64,000 nucleotides of DNA from contig CAWCHZ010000002.1 in NCBI GenBank assembly GCA_963795555.1, positions 1,240,001 through 1,304,000 of the forward strand, read 5' to 3'. This DNA comes from CAWCHZ01 sp963795555 (GTDB taxonomy: Bacteria; Actinomycetota; Thermoleophilia; Solirubrobacterales; Solirubrobacteraceae). Positions within the stretch are counted from its first letter, which is position 1, and each line of letters opens with the position of its first letter. The position numbers and the translations under genes are program-made. The notes under the pieces were generated by a model. It saw nothing but the letters and a program-made list of their open reading frames with translations. It was not told the origin of the DNA and made no database searches. Shown piece after piece: positions 8,489 to 17,956 of this stretch.

Positions 8489-9718
8489 ATGCGCACGTCG
8501 CCGACACGGATCGTCATCGCAGCCCTGGCAGCGGTTGGCTGGGCGCTGCTCGGCGCCGCCACGGCGTGGGGCTCGGAGGTCTTCATCGGAGTCAATGGCA
8601 GCCTCGTCTACCAGGCCGCCCCCGGCGAGAACACCACCCTGACCCTGGATGCGGGCAGCGCGGCCGGGCAGGTGATCGTCCGCGACCCCGGCGCCTATGC
8701 GATCTACGCCAGCGCCGGCTGCCAGGCACTCGATGATCACAGCGCGAGCTGCGCCGGCGTGCAGTCGCTCGACGTCCAGCTCGCGGACGGCGTCGCGACC
8801 GTGACCAACAACACCTCCTACGGCGGCGGCAGCGGGATGGTCGGTGGCATCTTCACCGGCAGCGGCGACGTCAGCGTGGCCGCCGGCACGACGCCGATGC
8901 GCGTGATCGCCGGCCCGGGGACGGTCTCGATTCTCGCCAGCGGGGTGATAACCGGCGGATCCGGCAACGTCGTGATCCACGGCGGTGCGGGACCGAACAT
9001 CATCCGCGGCGGCAGCGGCAACGACATCATCTACGCGGGGGCCAACGGTGACGACATCGTCGGCGGCTCGGGCGATGACCAGATCTACGGTGGCCCCGGC
9101 AACGACAGCCTGGTCGCTGGCGGCAACGGCAACGACCTGATCGTGGGCGGCGGCGGCAACGATCGGATCGTGGGCGGTGGCGGGACGAACACGCTGGTCG
9201 GCGGCCCCGGCAACGACGTGATCGACGGCGGTGGCGGGATCAGCACCGTGCAGGGCGGGGGCGGCAACGACGTCATCGACGTACGCGACGGCGAGGGCGG
9301 CGACAGCGTCACCTGCGGGCCGGGCAACTCGCTCGTGCGCGCGGACCTCGGCGACAGCGTGGCGACCAATTGCGCCACGGTCCTCTACGGCTACGACCCG
9401 CCGGGCATTCCCAGCGGTCGCCTGACCGTCGCGCGCGGTGGCCTGCTGGCGCTGCGCGTGCGCTGCCGCGCCTGCCACGGGCAGGCACAGGTGGTCGCAT
9501 TGTCGACCAGCGCCACCACTGCGGCGCCGACCCGGACGCTCGGTCGCGGCGGCTATGCCGCGCTCGGGGGCTCGAGCGGCGCGATCGTGCGGGTACGCAT
9601 CCGCGCCGGCGAGCTGGGCCGCAGGCCGCTGCGCGTCCGGCTGCGCGTGACCTGCTTCACGCAGGGCGTCCTCGCCGAGACCGATCGCACCATCACGCTG
9701 GTCCGGGGGAGGACATGA
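8489..9718 (+). CDS. Secreted RTX-type glycine-rich calcium-binding repeat protein
   Basis: About 409 residues. MRTSPTRIVIAALAAVGWAL is a signal peptide; ATG 8489 is preferred over an in-frame GTG at 8468. Residues ~160-270 hold about nine GGxGxDxUx nonapeptides (GGSGNDIIYAG, GGPGNDSLVAG, GGGGNDRIVGG), which form calcium-stabilised parallel beta rolls in RTX proteins. A C-terminal beta-rich domain follows. It ends with ATGA overlap to the GH43 gene, so both are co-translated and probably exported together. It may serve as a carbohydrate-associated surface scaffold. Confidence 0.8.
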   Translation: MRTSPTRIVIAALAAVGWALLGAATAWGSEVFIGVNGSLVYQAAPGENTTLTLDAGSAAGQVIVRDPGAYAIYASAGCQALDDHSASCAGVQSLDVQLADGVATVTNNTSYGGGSGMVGGIFTGSGDVSVAAGTTPMRVIAGPGTVSILASGVITGGSGNVVIHGGAGPNIIRGGSGNDIIYAGANGDDIVGGSGDDQIYGGPGNDSLVAGGNGNDLIVGGGGNDRIVGGGGTNTLVGGPGNDVIDGGGGISTVQGGGGNDVIDVRDGEGGDSVTCGPGNSLVRADLGDSVATNCATVLYGYDPPGIPSGRLTVARGGLLALRVRCRACHGQAQVVALSTSATTAAPTRTLGRGGYAALGGSSGAIVRVRIRAGELGRRPLRVRLRVTCFTQGVLAETDRTITLVRGRT

Positions 9719-10875
9719 CCGCGCGGCGACGCGTCGATCGCGGACACCGGTCCGTGCGGCGAGGACGGGGCATCCTGACGTTGGCGCTGGCGCTCGGCGC
9801 GCTGCTCGTCATCGTCCCCAGCGCCGCGGGCCGCCCCGGCCAGCGGTCACGCGCCCGTCCGCTCGCCACCTACACAAACCCGGTCTTTCCATTGGAGCTG
9901 CCCGATCCGATGGTCCTGCGCGTCGGCGGCGACTACTACGCCTACGGGACGTCGACCGACTGGGAGCCGCCGGGGCATCGCTTCCCGATCCTGCACTCGA
10001 CCGACCTCGTGCACTGGGCCTATGTCGGCGACGCCTTCGACGCGCCGGTGCCGTGGAGCGCAAGCCAATACTGGGCACCGAGCGTGCTGACGGCCCACGG
10101 GCTCTATTACCTCTACTACTCGGCGCTGAGCACGCAGCTTGGGGTGCACTGCATCGCGGTGGCCGTTTCGTCCAGCCCGACCGGCCCGTTCGTCGACGAG
10201 GGCCCGCTCGGCTGCGGGGACAACGAGGGCGAGAGCTTCATCGACCCCGCGGCAATGATCGCCCCCGACGGCTCGGCCTACGTCTACTTCACGATCAACG
10301 ACCCCTTCCAGGACGTCGCGGTGATGCGGCTGTCGCCCGATCTGATCCAGCCGGCCGGACCGCCGATTCGCCTGTTCGGAGTATCCCAGGCGTGGGAGGC
10401 CAGCCCCGACTACTCGACCGTCGAGGGACCGTTCCCGCTGTTCGCAGGTGGTCGCTACTACGTCTTCTACTCCGGCAACTACTTCCTGGGCGACTACAAC
10501 ATGGGCGTCGCCGGCGGACCGTCGCCGTTGGGGCCGTTCACCAAGCTGGGCTCGAATCCGTTGCTGGGCTCCGATCCACCCGTCGACGGGCCGGGCGGCG
10601 GCTCGATCTTCGACGTGCCCGGCCATGGGCTCTGGCTGGCCTACCACGGGCGCGACGCGGGACAGGACGGCAGCGCGCCCCGCACGCTGCGCATCGATCC
10701 GCTGCGCTTCGTCGACGGGCAGCCCAGCGTCACCGTGACGGTGACGCCCCAGCCCGCGCCGCTGGCCGGCACCTCGCTGGCCGGCCGGCGTCGGGGCCGT
10801 CGCCGCCACCGGCTGGGAGGCCGCCCCGCTCGCCTCAGCCGCCGCCCCCTCCGCCACAGGTCGTGGCCGCGCTGA
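9715..10875 (+). CDS. Secreted glycoside hydrolase family 43-like protein
   Basis: 386 residues with an N-terminal signal/anchor (ILTLALALGALLVIVPSAA). The five-bladed propeller of GH43 is indicated by PDPMVLRVGGDYYAYGTS (catalytic base Asp ~64), ESFIDPAAMIAPDGSAYVYF (pKa-modulating Asp ~177) and VEGPFPLF (acid Glu ~236). All three catalytic carboxylates are therefore present. Probable substrate: arabinan- or xylan-type side chains. The tail is very Arg-rich (RRRGRRRHR). It overlaps the RTX gene by 4 nt and the convergent deacetylase by 41 nt, leaving no room for a separate terminator. Confidence 0.85.
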   Translation: MTARRRVDRGHRSVRRGRGILTLALALGALLVIVPSAAGRPGQRSRARPLATYTNPVFPLELPDPMVLRVGGDYYAYGTSTDWEPPGHRFPILHSTDLVHWAYVGDAFDAPVPWSASQYWAPSVLTAHGLYYLYYSALSTQLGVHCIAVAVSSSPTGPFVDEGPLGCGDNEGESFIDPAAMIAPDGSAYVYFTINDPFQDVAVMRLSPDLIQPAGPPIRLFGVSQAWEASPDYSTVEGPFPLFAGGRYYVFYSGNYFLGDYNMGVAGGPSPLGPFTKLGSNPLLGSDPPVDGPGGGSIFDVPGHGLWLAYHGRDAGQDGSAPRTLRIDPLRFVDGQPSVTVTVTPQPAPLAGTSLAGRRRGRRRHRLGGRPARLSRRPLRHRSWPR

Positions 10876-11752
10876 CGCAGGCCAGCACGCTGGCCGGCGT
10901 CGCAGCACGCCCGATGTGGATGCGCGGCATCGTCAGCGGATCCAGTGATGACTCGGTCGTTCCCCCGCGCGTGGTGACGGCCAGCACGTAGCCGGCGCGC
11001 CGGACCTCGGCGACGACGCGGTCGTCATAGGCGCCGAACGGGTAGGCGAAGAGCTGCACCGTATGGCCGAGGATCCGCTCCAGCGCAGCGCGCGAGCCGG
11101 CCACCTGCGCGACCAGCTCGGCGTCCGAGAGCGCCGGCAGGTCGGCGTGGCTTACGGTGTGGTCGCCGACGTCCATTCCGGCGCGATCGAGCTCGCGGAT
11201 CTGATCGGCGCTGAGGAAGCCGGGCTCGTGGATGCGCCCGGTGATGACGTAGAAGGTGGCGATCATGTGCAGGCGCAACAGCACCGGCAGGATCTGCGTG
11301 ACGTCATCCACGTAGCCGTCGTCGACCGTCACGAGCACCGGCTTGGCCGGCAGCGCGGCGCCGTGGTAGAGCGCCGCGAACAGCTGGGCCTGACTGATCG
11401 TGTGATAGCCGCCGGTCGCCAGCGCGCTCATCTCGGCGGCGAACACCGACGGCTCGACCGTCAGGTCGGGGATCGACTTGGTCAGCTCCGTTGCGTACAG
11501 GTGGACGCGGTGATAGGTGATGATCGGAACGTGAACGACGCGCGGCGGCGCGTCCGGCGGGACCACGAGGGTCGGCACCTGGCGCGCCTTGACCGCGATC
11601 TCGGCGTGTCCGGCACGCTTGGTGGCAGCCGTGCTCGTGGTGGCCGCGGACCCTCCGCCGCAGCCGGCGATCGCCAGCGCGGCGCAGCACGCGCCCGCGA
11701 GGAGGGCAACGCGCCATGGCTTGCGGCGCAGGGGCGGGAGCGGGCCGAGCAC
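10835..11752 (-). CDS. Lipoprotein polysaccharide deacetylase (NodB domain)
   Basis: 305 residues. The N-terminus VALLAGACCAALAIAGCGGG contains a lipobox, so it is probably membrane-anchored outside. The NodB-type catalytic domain shows VPIITYHRV, VLVTVDDGYVDD (metal-binding Asp pair) and DVGDHTVSHADLP (metal His pair), then AYPFGAYDDRVV. It probably removes acyl groups from a cell-wall or surface polysaccharide. It starts at GTG 11752 and ends in a run of Gly codons inside the GH43 gene. It is the downstream-most gene of the minus-strand run from 19.5 kb. Confidence 0.88.
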   Translation of the reverse strand: MLGPLPPLRRKPWRVALLAGACCAALAIAGCGGGSAATTSTAATKRAGHAEIAVKARQVPTLVVPPDAPPRVVHVPIITYHRVHLYATELTKSIPDLTVEPSVFAAEMSALATGGYHTISQAQLFAALYHGAALPAKPVLVTVDDGYVDDVTQILPVLLRLHMIATFYVITGRIHEPGFLSADQIRELDRAGMDVGDHTVSHADLPALSDAELVAQVAGSRAALERILGHTVQLFAYPFGAYDDRVVAEVRRAGYVLAVTTRGGTTESSLDPLTMPRIHIGRAATPASVLACVSAATTCGGGGGG

Positions 11753-11785
11753 GGCTCCATATGGAAGCAGGCCGCCTGGCGCGGC

Positions 11786-12850
11786 TCACAGCCCCGGCGG
11801 ATGGCGCACGACGAACGACGCCGTCGAGCGCGGGCCGACGCGCCAGCGCGGGCCGTCCTGAGTGGCGTTGGGGCCGGCGTCGGGGCCGCCCGTGTCGTTG
11901 CGGATGCCGGCGACCAGGAGCCAGACGTGGTCGGCGTTGGCGAAGACGGTCACCCACCGCCCGGGCCCCGGCTGTCCCCAGCGCTCGAAGTCGCCGGAGA
12001 CCAGCGCCTGCGCTCCCACCAGGCCGGCTGCGTGCAGCAGGTAGGAGACGCTGCTCGAGCAGTCGAGCGCGGTTGCGTCGAGGAAGTCGGGATGACCGCC
12101 GCCGTAGAGGTAGGGCAGCCGCCTGATCGCGTTGCCGGCGGCGATGATCCGCCAGACGACGAGCGGCGCTGCGGCGGGCGCCGCGGCCAGGCCGCTGGGC
12201 AGGATCCGCGCGCTCGCGCCAGTGACGATTGGCAGCGCGCCATGCATGCCAGCCAGCGTCGGCGCACCGTCGGGCAGGCCGGTCGCGATCGCCAGCACGT
12301 CCGGCCCAGGGCCGCGATAGCGGCGCGCGATCCCGATCACCTCAGCAACGTAGGAGCGCGAGTGGTTGTAGGCGAACAGCGCGCGCGCCCAGTCAGCCGG
12401 CGCGCCGCTGGCCACCAGATACCGCGCGGCGGCCGGGATCGCGTCCGCCGGATCGTAGGGGTCGCGGCGACCATCACCGTCACCGTCGACACCGTAGAGT
12501 GACCACGTCGCCGGCAGGAACTGCATCGGCCCCTCCGCGCCGGCCGCGTTCCGTCCCGAGCTGACGCCGGCTGCACGGTCGCGACCGTGATCGCTCTCGA
12601 CCTTGCCGATCGCCGCCAGATAGGTCCAGTCGATGCCATAGCGCGCGCCGGCGCTCTCGTAGCGAGCGAGGTAGTCGGGCGGGATATCCCTCAGCGCCAG
12701 GGTGGACGGGGCGTAGCCGATGCTCTCGACGGCGCTCGCGCTCGACGTCTCCGGTCCGGCCACCAGGCTGACGAGCGCGATCGCCACCAGGACGCCGGGC
12801 AGCAGCACCGCCCCGGCAGCGAGCGTCAGCGTGGCGGCGAGCGCTCGCAT
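11786..12850 (-). CDS. Bifunctional peptidoglycan hydrolase (lytic transglycosylase + NlpC/P60-like), VirB1 type
   Basis: 354 residues. After an N-terminal membrane helix (LPGVLVAIALVSLVAG) comes an SLT-like domain with catalytic Glu in YLAAIGKVESDHGR (~83) and EGPMQFLPATW. An EF-hand-like GVDGDGDGRRDPYDPADAI follows. The C-terminal half has a Cys in ALDCSSSVSYLLHAAG (~261) and a His in ANADHVWLLVAG, matching an NlpC/P60 Cys-His pair. Such two-domain enzymes open peptidoglycan for type IV secretion channels in Gram-positives. It is the last gene of the secretion operon, 8 nt after the VirB6-like gene. Confidence 0.82.
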   Translation of the reverse strand: MRALAATLTLAAGAVLLPGVLVAIALVSLVAGPETSSASAVESIGYAPSTLALRDIPPDYLARYESAGARYGIDWTYLAAIGKVESDHGRDRAAGVSSGRNAAGAEGPMQFLPATWSLYGVDGDGDGRRDPYDPADAIPAAARYLVASGAPADWARALFAYNHSRSYVAEVIGIARRYRGPGPDVLAIATGLPDGAPTLAGMHGALPIVTGASARILPSGLAAAPAAAPLVVWRIIAAGNAIRRLPYLYGGGHPDFLDATALDCSSSVSYLLHAAGLVGAQALVSGDFERWGQPGPGRWVTVFANADHVWLLVAGIRNDTGGPDAGPNATQDGPRWRVGPRSTASFVVRHPPGL

Positions 12851-12858
12851 CGCAGTGC

Positions 12859-14487
12859 TCAGAGCAACCGCGGCCGCCGCAGGCGGATCACGCCCGGACG
12901 CGGCGGCAGGGGCCGCGCGCTCGCTGCCGGCGAGAGGCGCTCGAAGCCACCGTGAGTGCCGCCGGACAGCCAGCCGAGCAGGTCACGACGATGGAAGAAG
13001 ACCCCCCAGAAGAAGATCAGCTGGATCAGCCAGCCGGCGAGCCAGGAGATGTGGGCATCGACCGCGGCGATCGCGGTCGCCGCCGCGACCACGATGGCGA
13101 GCAGTAGGGCCAGCACGACGCCGGCGCTCAGCGCGGCGGCGAGGCGGCGCAGATAATGGCCAAACAGCCGCCGCCCAGCGTCGCCGAGCGTCGGCGCAAG
13201 CAGCATGACCGGAGCGCCGACCAGCAGCGTCAGCGCGAGCATGCCCTGGAACAACGCCTGCGCCGCGAGGTAGCCGACGAGCGCCAGCCAGCCGACGATC
13301 CCAACGGACACGAGCGCCACCAGGCCGGCGCGCATCAGCGTGTCACCCTTGGTCTGGATGCGGATCTTCGCGCGGTCGATCGCTCGCACCCGGTAGCCCG
13401 CGAACTGGGCCTGCAGGGCCGCGTCCGAGCCCGACAGCACGCCGAGCAGCCCGATCCCGAGCAGCGTCGAGCCGGCGCCGGGGCGGTAGTGAGGGTCGGC
13501 GAGGACCTCGTACTCGGCGTTGCGCTGCTTGGAGCCGACGTCGTAGCGCAGCCAGCGCTGGGCTCGTGTCAGCCGGTCGCCGGGGGCGCGGGACAGGCAC
13601 CAGGCGACGTCGCCGAACTCGATCGCGCACCACGGTCGCAGCACGATCGTGTCGAAGATCACCTGACTGGCCGCGGCGACGCCCTGCGTCGGGCCGGCAG
13701 GCGCTGGTCCCCCAAGCGATCCGGTCGCGACACCGGCGAGCACGTCGAGCTTGAGGTCGTTGGCGGCACGCGAGGCCGCGCCGACGGTCTCGGCCGGCCG
13801 CGCGACGATCGCCATCGCGATGGCCAGCATCGCGACCGCGCTGACCAGGCCCGCCAGCGTCCGCGCCGCGCGTCTGCGCGCGAGCCCGTTCCAGATCGCC
13901 CACAGGCCGAGCGCCAGCACGCCGGCGATCAGCCACGCCGAGCCGACCAGATCGCGGTGCAGGTGGTCCATCGCGCGCGCCGCCGGCGCCAGCGCGCGGT
14001 CGAGCAGATCCAGCGAGAACGCCCACTGGAAGACCAGCAGGACGGCCTCGGTCGCGTAGAGCACGCCCGTCCAGAGGAGCGCGACGAGCCATTGGACGAT
14101 CGCCGCGACGTTGTCGTCGAAGCTCGTCAGCCCGGTCGCGATGTGCCAGTCGAAGCGATAGCGGTCGAGCGGATAGGCGTGCTCGGGCGCGCCGCTGGAA
14201 GCACAGGCCGCGGCCGCCACCGGGCTGAGTGCCTGGCCGCACAGCGGCGAGTCGCCGATCAGCGTGCGCAGGGGATCGCCGGTCGCTGCGCCGCCCGCGT
14301 TGGTGGCCGTTGTGGTCGGCGTCCGTGCCTGCGCGAGTGTGGTCGGCGTCCGTGCCTGCGCGAGCGCCGGATGAGCAAGCGCGCAGACGGTCAGCGCCAG
14401 CGCCGCGGCGATGATCGGCCAGCGACGCGCACCCCGCGCGAGCGCTGGGGCAGGGACCGGCCAGCGACAGGCGTTCCTAGCCGGCAC
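12859..14487 (-). CDS. VirB6/TrbL-like polytopic secretion channel protein
   Basis: About 542 residues. An N-terminal signal-like helix (PIIAAALALTVCALAHPALAQA) is followed by a 9-residue duplication, LAQARTPTT, encoded by a 27-bp tandem repeat. Two helices flank residue ~150 and four to five lie in the C-terminal half (ALVSVGIVGWLALVGYLAAQ, LALTLLVGAPVMLLAPTLG, IQLIFFWGVFF). The topology and position between the VirB4-like ATPase and the hydrolase fit the polytopic inner-channel subunit. GTG 14487 is chosen because it overlaps the ATPase stop by 11 nt; a TTG at 14538 is possible. Confidence 0.65.
   Translation of the reverse strand: MPARNACRWPVPAPALARGARRWPIIAAALALTVCALAHPALAQARTPTTLAQARTPTTTATNAGGAATGDPLRTLIGDSPLCGQALSPVAAAACASSGAPEHAYPLDRYRFDWHIATGLTSFDDNVAAIVQWLVALLWTGVLYATEAVLLVFQWAFSLDLLDRALAPAARAMDHLHRDLVGSAWLIAGVLALGLWAIWNGLARRRAARTLAGLVSAVAMLAIAMAIVARPAETVGAASRAANDLKLDVLAGVATGSLGGPAPAGPTQGVAAASQVIFDTIVLRPWCAIEFGDVAWCLSRAPGDRLTRAQRWLRYDVGSKQRNAEYEVLADPHYRPGAGSTLLGIGLLGVLSGSDAALQAQFAGYRVRAIDRAKIRIQTKGDTLMRAGLVALVSVGIVGWLALVGYLAAQALFQGMLALTLLVGAPVMLLAPTLGDAGRRLFGHYLRRLAAALSAGVVLALLLAIVVAAATAIAAVDAHISWLAGWLIQLIFFWGVFFHRRDLLGWLSGGTHGGFERLSPAASARPLPPRPGVIRLRRPRLL
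14311..14364. repeat. Two exact 27-bp tandem copies inside the VirB6-like gene
   Basis: TGTGGTCGGCGTCCGTGCCTG... occurs at 14311-14337 and again at 14338-14364. It adds nine residues in frame just after the predicted signal-peptide region, so the reading frame is intact. Confidence 0.85.
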
Positions 14488-16927
14488 CGCGACCGGGGGT
14501 CGTGTCGAGCGCGGCCAGCAGGCCCGGATCGGCCCCAAAGTCGATCTGGACGTGCGCCACGCGCCGCGAGTAGTCGCGCAGCAGGCAACGACCGGCGCGG
14601 CAGTCGATCAGTTGCTCACGCAGCTCGGCGTCGTCGCTGTCGAGGCCGAGCAGCGCCAGCAGACGTCGCGCCTCCTGATCGGTCTCCGCGCCAAAGGCGA
14701 AGACCGCGCCGACGAGCTCGCGCGTCTGCTCATCGATGTCCCCGACGCTCTGCGTCCCGAGCAGCGGGGTGCCGTTTTGTGCGCGTCCCAGCCGGTTGGC
14801 ACGACTGAGCAGGCGTCGGCCGCCCGGGGTCGTCATCAGAACCCACGCCTCGTCGAAGCCGAGGACCGTGTGCCGACGCCCCTCGCCAGCTGCCATCAGG
14901 CCCAGGGCATACGCGGCGACAAGCTGGAGCAGCGCCTGGCCGATGCGCTCCTTGGAGGCCAGCAGCCGGGGGTCGGCCACCTGCTCGGGCAGCGCCAGTC
15001 CGGCGATGCGCAGCTGGATCACGCGGCGCGTGGCGGGCCGCAGCAGCGCTGAGCGGGGTGCGGCGATCCCGAGCTGGGCGATCCCCGAGTCGGCGAAGAC
15101 CTCGAGCGCCCGACCAACCGCGACGGCATCGACGTTACCGGTGCGCAGGGTCTGCAGGACCTCGCCGCAGCCCGGCCGCGCTGCACGCCCGGCGTCCTGC
15201 GGGGCGCTCGCCGCAGCGCCCACGACACCCTTCACCGCGGCCCGGACCTCGGTCTCCCAGGCGTGGGGGATGTCCGGCCGCAACAGGCTCAACAGCCAGT
15301 CCACGGCGAGATCCTCGGCCTCCTCCGGCGGTGCGACTCGCAGCGGATCGAGCACACCGCGAAAGCGCGCGTCGGCGCTGAGCACGATCGTCTCGACGTG
15401 TTCACGAACGGCCGGCAGCGCGCTCCAGCGGTGATCGGGCTTGGGATCGATGTCGATCACGCGCGAGCCGCGCAGGAAGCCCTCGTAGCACAGGCGTTGC
15501 AGCGCGGCCGTCTTGCCGCGCCCGGGCGGACCGACGAGCAGGGTCGCCGGCGTCAGGCCGCGGCGACAGGGCTCGGTCAGGTCCCAGCAGACCGGATGGC
15601 GCGAGCCGCCGACGGTGTGACCGAGATACGGGCCGCGATCGGCGCCGACGGCTCTCGTCGCAATCGGGACCAGCGCCCCGAACTGCTCCGGCAGTAGGTG
15701 GTCCTCGTAGGCGCGCAGCTGCGTCGGCTGTCCCGGCAGGTGCTGGCGCCACAGCGCCAGCTGCTCGCCTGCGGGCAGCTCCAGGCGCACCGCGCCATAC
15801 GCCCGGCGCAACGCGTCCAGCCGCGCCGCCAGCTCGTCCTCGCTGGCAGCGCCGACGAGCAGGCTGATCGTCGAGCGCAGCAGCGGCGGGCGCGCCTGGG
15901 AGCGCAGCCGTCGTTCGAGCTCGCGCGCCGCGTCGGGACGCAGCAGCGCGTCGGGATCCGGCCCGTGATCACCGTGACGCTGCTCGGCAAGCTCGTTGTC
16001 GGCATCGACGACGCGGCGGCGCACGAGCCGCAGCGCCGCGTCGTTGGCAACCCGTCTGGCGCTGAATGCCGCATCGACCGGAAAGCGCAGTGACTCCAGC
16101 GGCGCGAACAGCAGCTCGGCGCCGGAGCCCGGAAAGGTGACCTGCTCCGGCAGCGCGCCAACCGCGCAGGCAGCCTGATAGCTGTCGCCATCCTCGGCTA
16201 CGACTCGCAGCGAGCGGGGGCGGACCTCGATCGGCCAGCGCTGCAGGCGTAGCAGGTCGGCGTGCGACGGCTCGTAGCGCAGGCCGTCGCCCACGAGCCT
16301 GATCGCCATCTGCGGCGACCATTGCTCATCGAGCGCAGGCTCCGCGAGCCCGCGACAGAACGCGTGGCGGATCAGCCACTGCAGCTCCCGCGATGTCGCG
16401 GGGCGGGCGCGCACGCAGTCGACAATGCGCACCAGCGTGCGCGCCTCGCGCTCGGCGAGCGCGCTCAGCTGACGCTGCGACAGCCAGGCTGGATGGGAGA
16501 GACCGAGCGCGGCGAGCAGACCGCCTTGCCATCCGGCGAAGCGCTCGCGCAACGACCGCTGATCCCCTGCCGGGGCGTCCCGCAGGCTGACCGACAGATA
16601 GGCCTCCAGACGGTGCAGCGCCATCCTGCGCAGCGCCCGCTCCTGGTGATCGAGGTAGCTCTTCCAGGGATCGCGCAGCCCGTGCTCGTCGTCGAATACC
16701 AGCTCCGCGCGCTCGCGCAAGCGTCGGGCCGACAGCCCGCGCGCCACGCGCAGCAGGCTGAAGTCGGCGTCGAGCACACAGGCAAGCGCCGCCAGGTCGG
16801 ACAGCAACCGGCGCTTGCCGCTGGCGCTCAGCGCACCGTAGGACGTCATCGCCAGGCGGTAGACCGCCCAGGCACCATCGTTGCCGAAGATGATGTTGTG
16901 GTGGATCCAGCGAATCGGCGCGCTCAT
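14477..16927 (-). CDS. VirB4/TraC-like type IV secretion ATPase
   Basis: 816 residues. Walker A is LVGPPGRGKTAAL (~466), then RVIDIDPKPDHRW. Walker B is HTVLGFDEAWVLM (~686), followed by RLGRAQNGTPLLGTQSVGDID, the usual motif III region of VirB4 ATPases. The N-terminal half matches the length of a VirB4 assembly domain but has weak recognisable motifs. Start ATG 16927 overlaps the TcpE-like stop by 4 nt (ATGA). It probably powers pilus or channel assembly at the inner face of the membrane. Confidence 0.88.
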   Translation of the reverse strand: MSAPIRWIHHNIIFGNDGAWAVYRLAMTSYGALSASGKRRLLSDLAALACVLDADFSLLRVARGLSARRLRERAELVFDDEHGLRDPWKSYLDHQERALRRMALHRLEAYLSVSLRDAPAGDQRSLRERFAGWQGGLLAALGLSHPAWLSQRQLSALAEREARTLVRIVDCVRARPATSRELQWLIRHAFCRGLAEPALDEQWSPQMAIRLVGDGLRYEPSHADLLRLQRWPIEVRPRSLRVVAEDGDSYQAACAVGALPEQVTFPGSGAELLFAPLESLRFPVDAAFSARRVANDAALRLVRRRVVDADNELAEQRHGDHGPDPDALLRPDAARELERRLRSQARPPLLRSTISLLVGAASEDELAARLDALRRAYGAVRLELPAGEQLALWRQHLPGQPTQLRAYEDHLLPEQFGALVPIATRAVGADRGPYLGHTVGGSRHPVCWDLTEPCRRGLTPATLLVGPPGRGKTAALQRLCYEGFLRGSRVIDIDPKPDHRWSALPAVREHVETIVLSADARFRGVLDPLRVAPPEEAEDLAVDWLLSLLRPDIPHAWETEVRAAVKGVVGAAASAPQDAGRAARPGCGEVLQTLRTGNVDAVAVGRALEVFADSGIAQLGIAAPRSALLRPATRRVIQLRIAGLALPEQVADPRLLASKERIGQALLQLVAAYALGLMAAGEGRRHTVLGFDEAWVLMTTPGGRRLLSRANRLGRAQNGTPLLGTQSVGDIDEQTRELVGAVFAFGAETDQEARRLLALLGLDSDDAELREQLIDCRAGRCLLRDYSRRVAHVQIDFGADPGLLAALDTTPGRGAG

Positions 16928-17622
16928 CGGACGTCGCCTCGATGACGCGGGGCTGGTTGGACCGGCCGGGCGGGCTGGACGGGCTGGACGACGACGCGTT
17001 GCCCTCGCGCCAGGCGGATCGTGGTTGCCGAGCGAGCCGCAGTCGCCCCGGCGAGCGTGGCGCGGGCTGCCGCTGGGGGCCGAGCGCCAGCACGCGCCGT
17101 GCCTGACGGGTCGATCGGCGCGATCAGCAGCGTGCGGCCACGCTGACGCGCCCGACAAGGATGCGTCACGACGACCGTGCCGGGTCCGCTGATCGTGCCG
17201 GCGCGCAAGCTGCCGTCGGCAGCCGGCACGATCACAACCGGCTCGCAGACCGCGAACGCCGATTCGCGAACCAGGCGCCAACGCGCCCACCAGCCGACCG
17301 ACAGGCGCAGGCAGGACAGCAGCAGCCGCTCGGGATGCCGGCCATCGACACGGGTGCGCGCGAGGACGAAGGCGGCAGCGCTCGGCAGCGCGAACAGGCG
17401 CAGCGGCGCTGGGAGCAGGCCGACGAGCATGCCGAGCGCCGGCAGCTGGGCCGCGATCAGGACGCCGAGCAAGACCGCGGCGAAGTAGCCGATCGCCCGC
17501 AACGGTATGCCGTAGGGCACCGGCAGCAGCACGTGATCGAGGCGATGCAGGCGGCGCTCGAGCGCGAACACCACCCGATAGGAGCGCAGCTCCAGCGCCT
17601 GGCGCTCGTCGTCCGGGGGCAC
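16924..17622 (-). CDS. TcpE/PrgI-like conjugation membrane protein
   Basis: 232 residues. LRSYRVVFALERRLHRLDHVLLPVPYGIPLRAIGYF leads into two adjacent membrane helices (AAVLLGVLIAAQLPALGMLVG and the following segment). This matches the short YR..P..YGIPLR motif plus helix pair of TcpE-type proteins of Gram-positive conjugation systems. A ~110-residue Pro/Ala/Arg-rich tail ends in PVQPARPVQPAPRHR. GTG start; it overlaps the ATPase by 4 nt. Predicted to help recruit the VirB4-like ATPase to the membrane. Confidence 0.7.
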   Translation of the reverse strand: MPPDDERQALELRSYRVVFALERRLHRLDHVLLPVPYGIPLRAIGYFAAVLLGVLIAAQLPALGMLVGLLPAPLRLFALPSAAAFVLARTRVDGRHPERLLLSCLRLSVGWWARWRLVRESAFAVCEPVVIVPAADGSLRAGTISGPGTVVVTHPCRARQRGRTLLIAPIDPSGTARAGARPPAAARATLAGATAARSATTIRLARGQRVVVQPVQPARPVQPAPRHRGDVR

Positions 17623-17626
17623 CCGC

Positions 17627-17956
17627 TCAGCCGCCGAGGACCGTCTTGTAGAGCGAGGAGCTGAGGCTCGAGACCTCGCCCGGCGCGAACACGAAGCCGC
17701 CGACGATCAGCGCCAGCGCGAGGAACGTCAGCGCCGGGGCGATTCGGCGCGACAGCAGATAGAAGACGCCCATGATCGCCGTCACGCCGCCGAAGCCGGC
17801 CGCTGCCCAGGTCTTGAGCATGTTGCCGAGGTTGCGACCCGCCGCCTGGATGTCGGTGGCGGCGCTCGCCGGGGCAGCAAGGCCCGCGGATGCGAGCAGG
17901 CAGAGCAGCAGGATCGCGGCGACGAGACGGGGTGTTGCGCGGTTGCCTTGGGTCAT
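17627..17956 (-). CDS. Small VirB2/TrbC-like or TcpD-like membrane protein
   Basis: 109 residues. The signal peptide VAAILLLCLLASAGLAAPASA is followed by a short soluble stretch (DIQAAGRNLGNMLKTWAAAGF) and two hydrophobic helices (GGVTAIMGVFYLLSRR, ALTFLALALIVGGFVFA). This is the layout of pilin-like VirB2/TrbC subunits. ATG 17956 is preceded by AGAAGGGAG and overlaps the upstream TcpC-like stop (ATGA), so this start is well supported. It is probably the pilus or channel subunit. Confidence 0.7.
   Translation of the reverse strand: MTQGNRATPRLVAAILLLCLLASAGLAAPASAATDIQAAGRNLGNMLKTWAAAGFGGVTAIMGVFYLLSRRIAPALTFLALALIVGGFVFAPGEVSSLSSSLYKTVLGG

Noticed and set aside
9000..9300. Regularly spaced short repeats considered as a CRISPR array
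   Set aside because: They are degenerate in-frame glycine-rich nonapeptide codons (RTX), not identical repeats separated by unique spacers.
8360..9478. Upstream extension of the UDP-galactopyranose-mutase-like frame across the RTX gene
   Set aside because: The extension is an antisense image of the RTX repeats; a GTG with a ribosome site at 8359 gives a normal-length flavoprotein.
11063..12502. 479-codon plus-strand frame opposite the deacetylase and peptidoglycan hydrolase
   Set aside because: Low-complexity sequence; the minus strand has catalytic motifs and signal peptides in the same interval.
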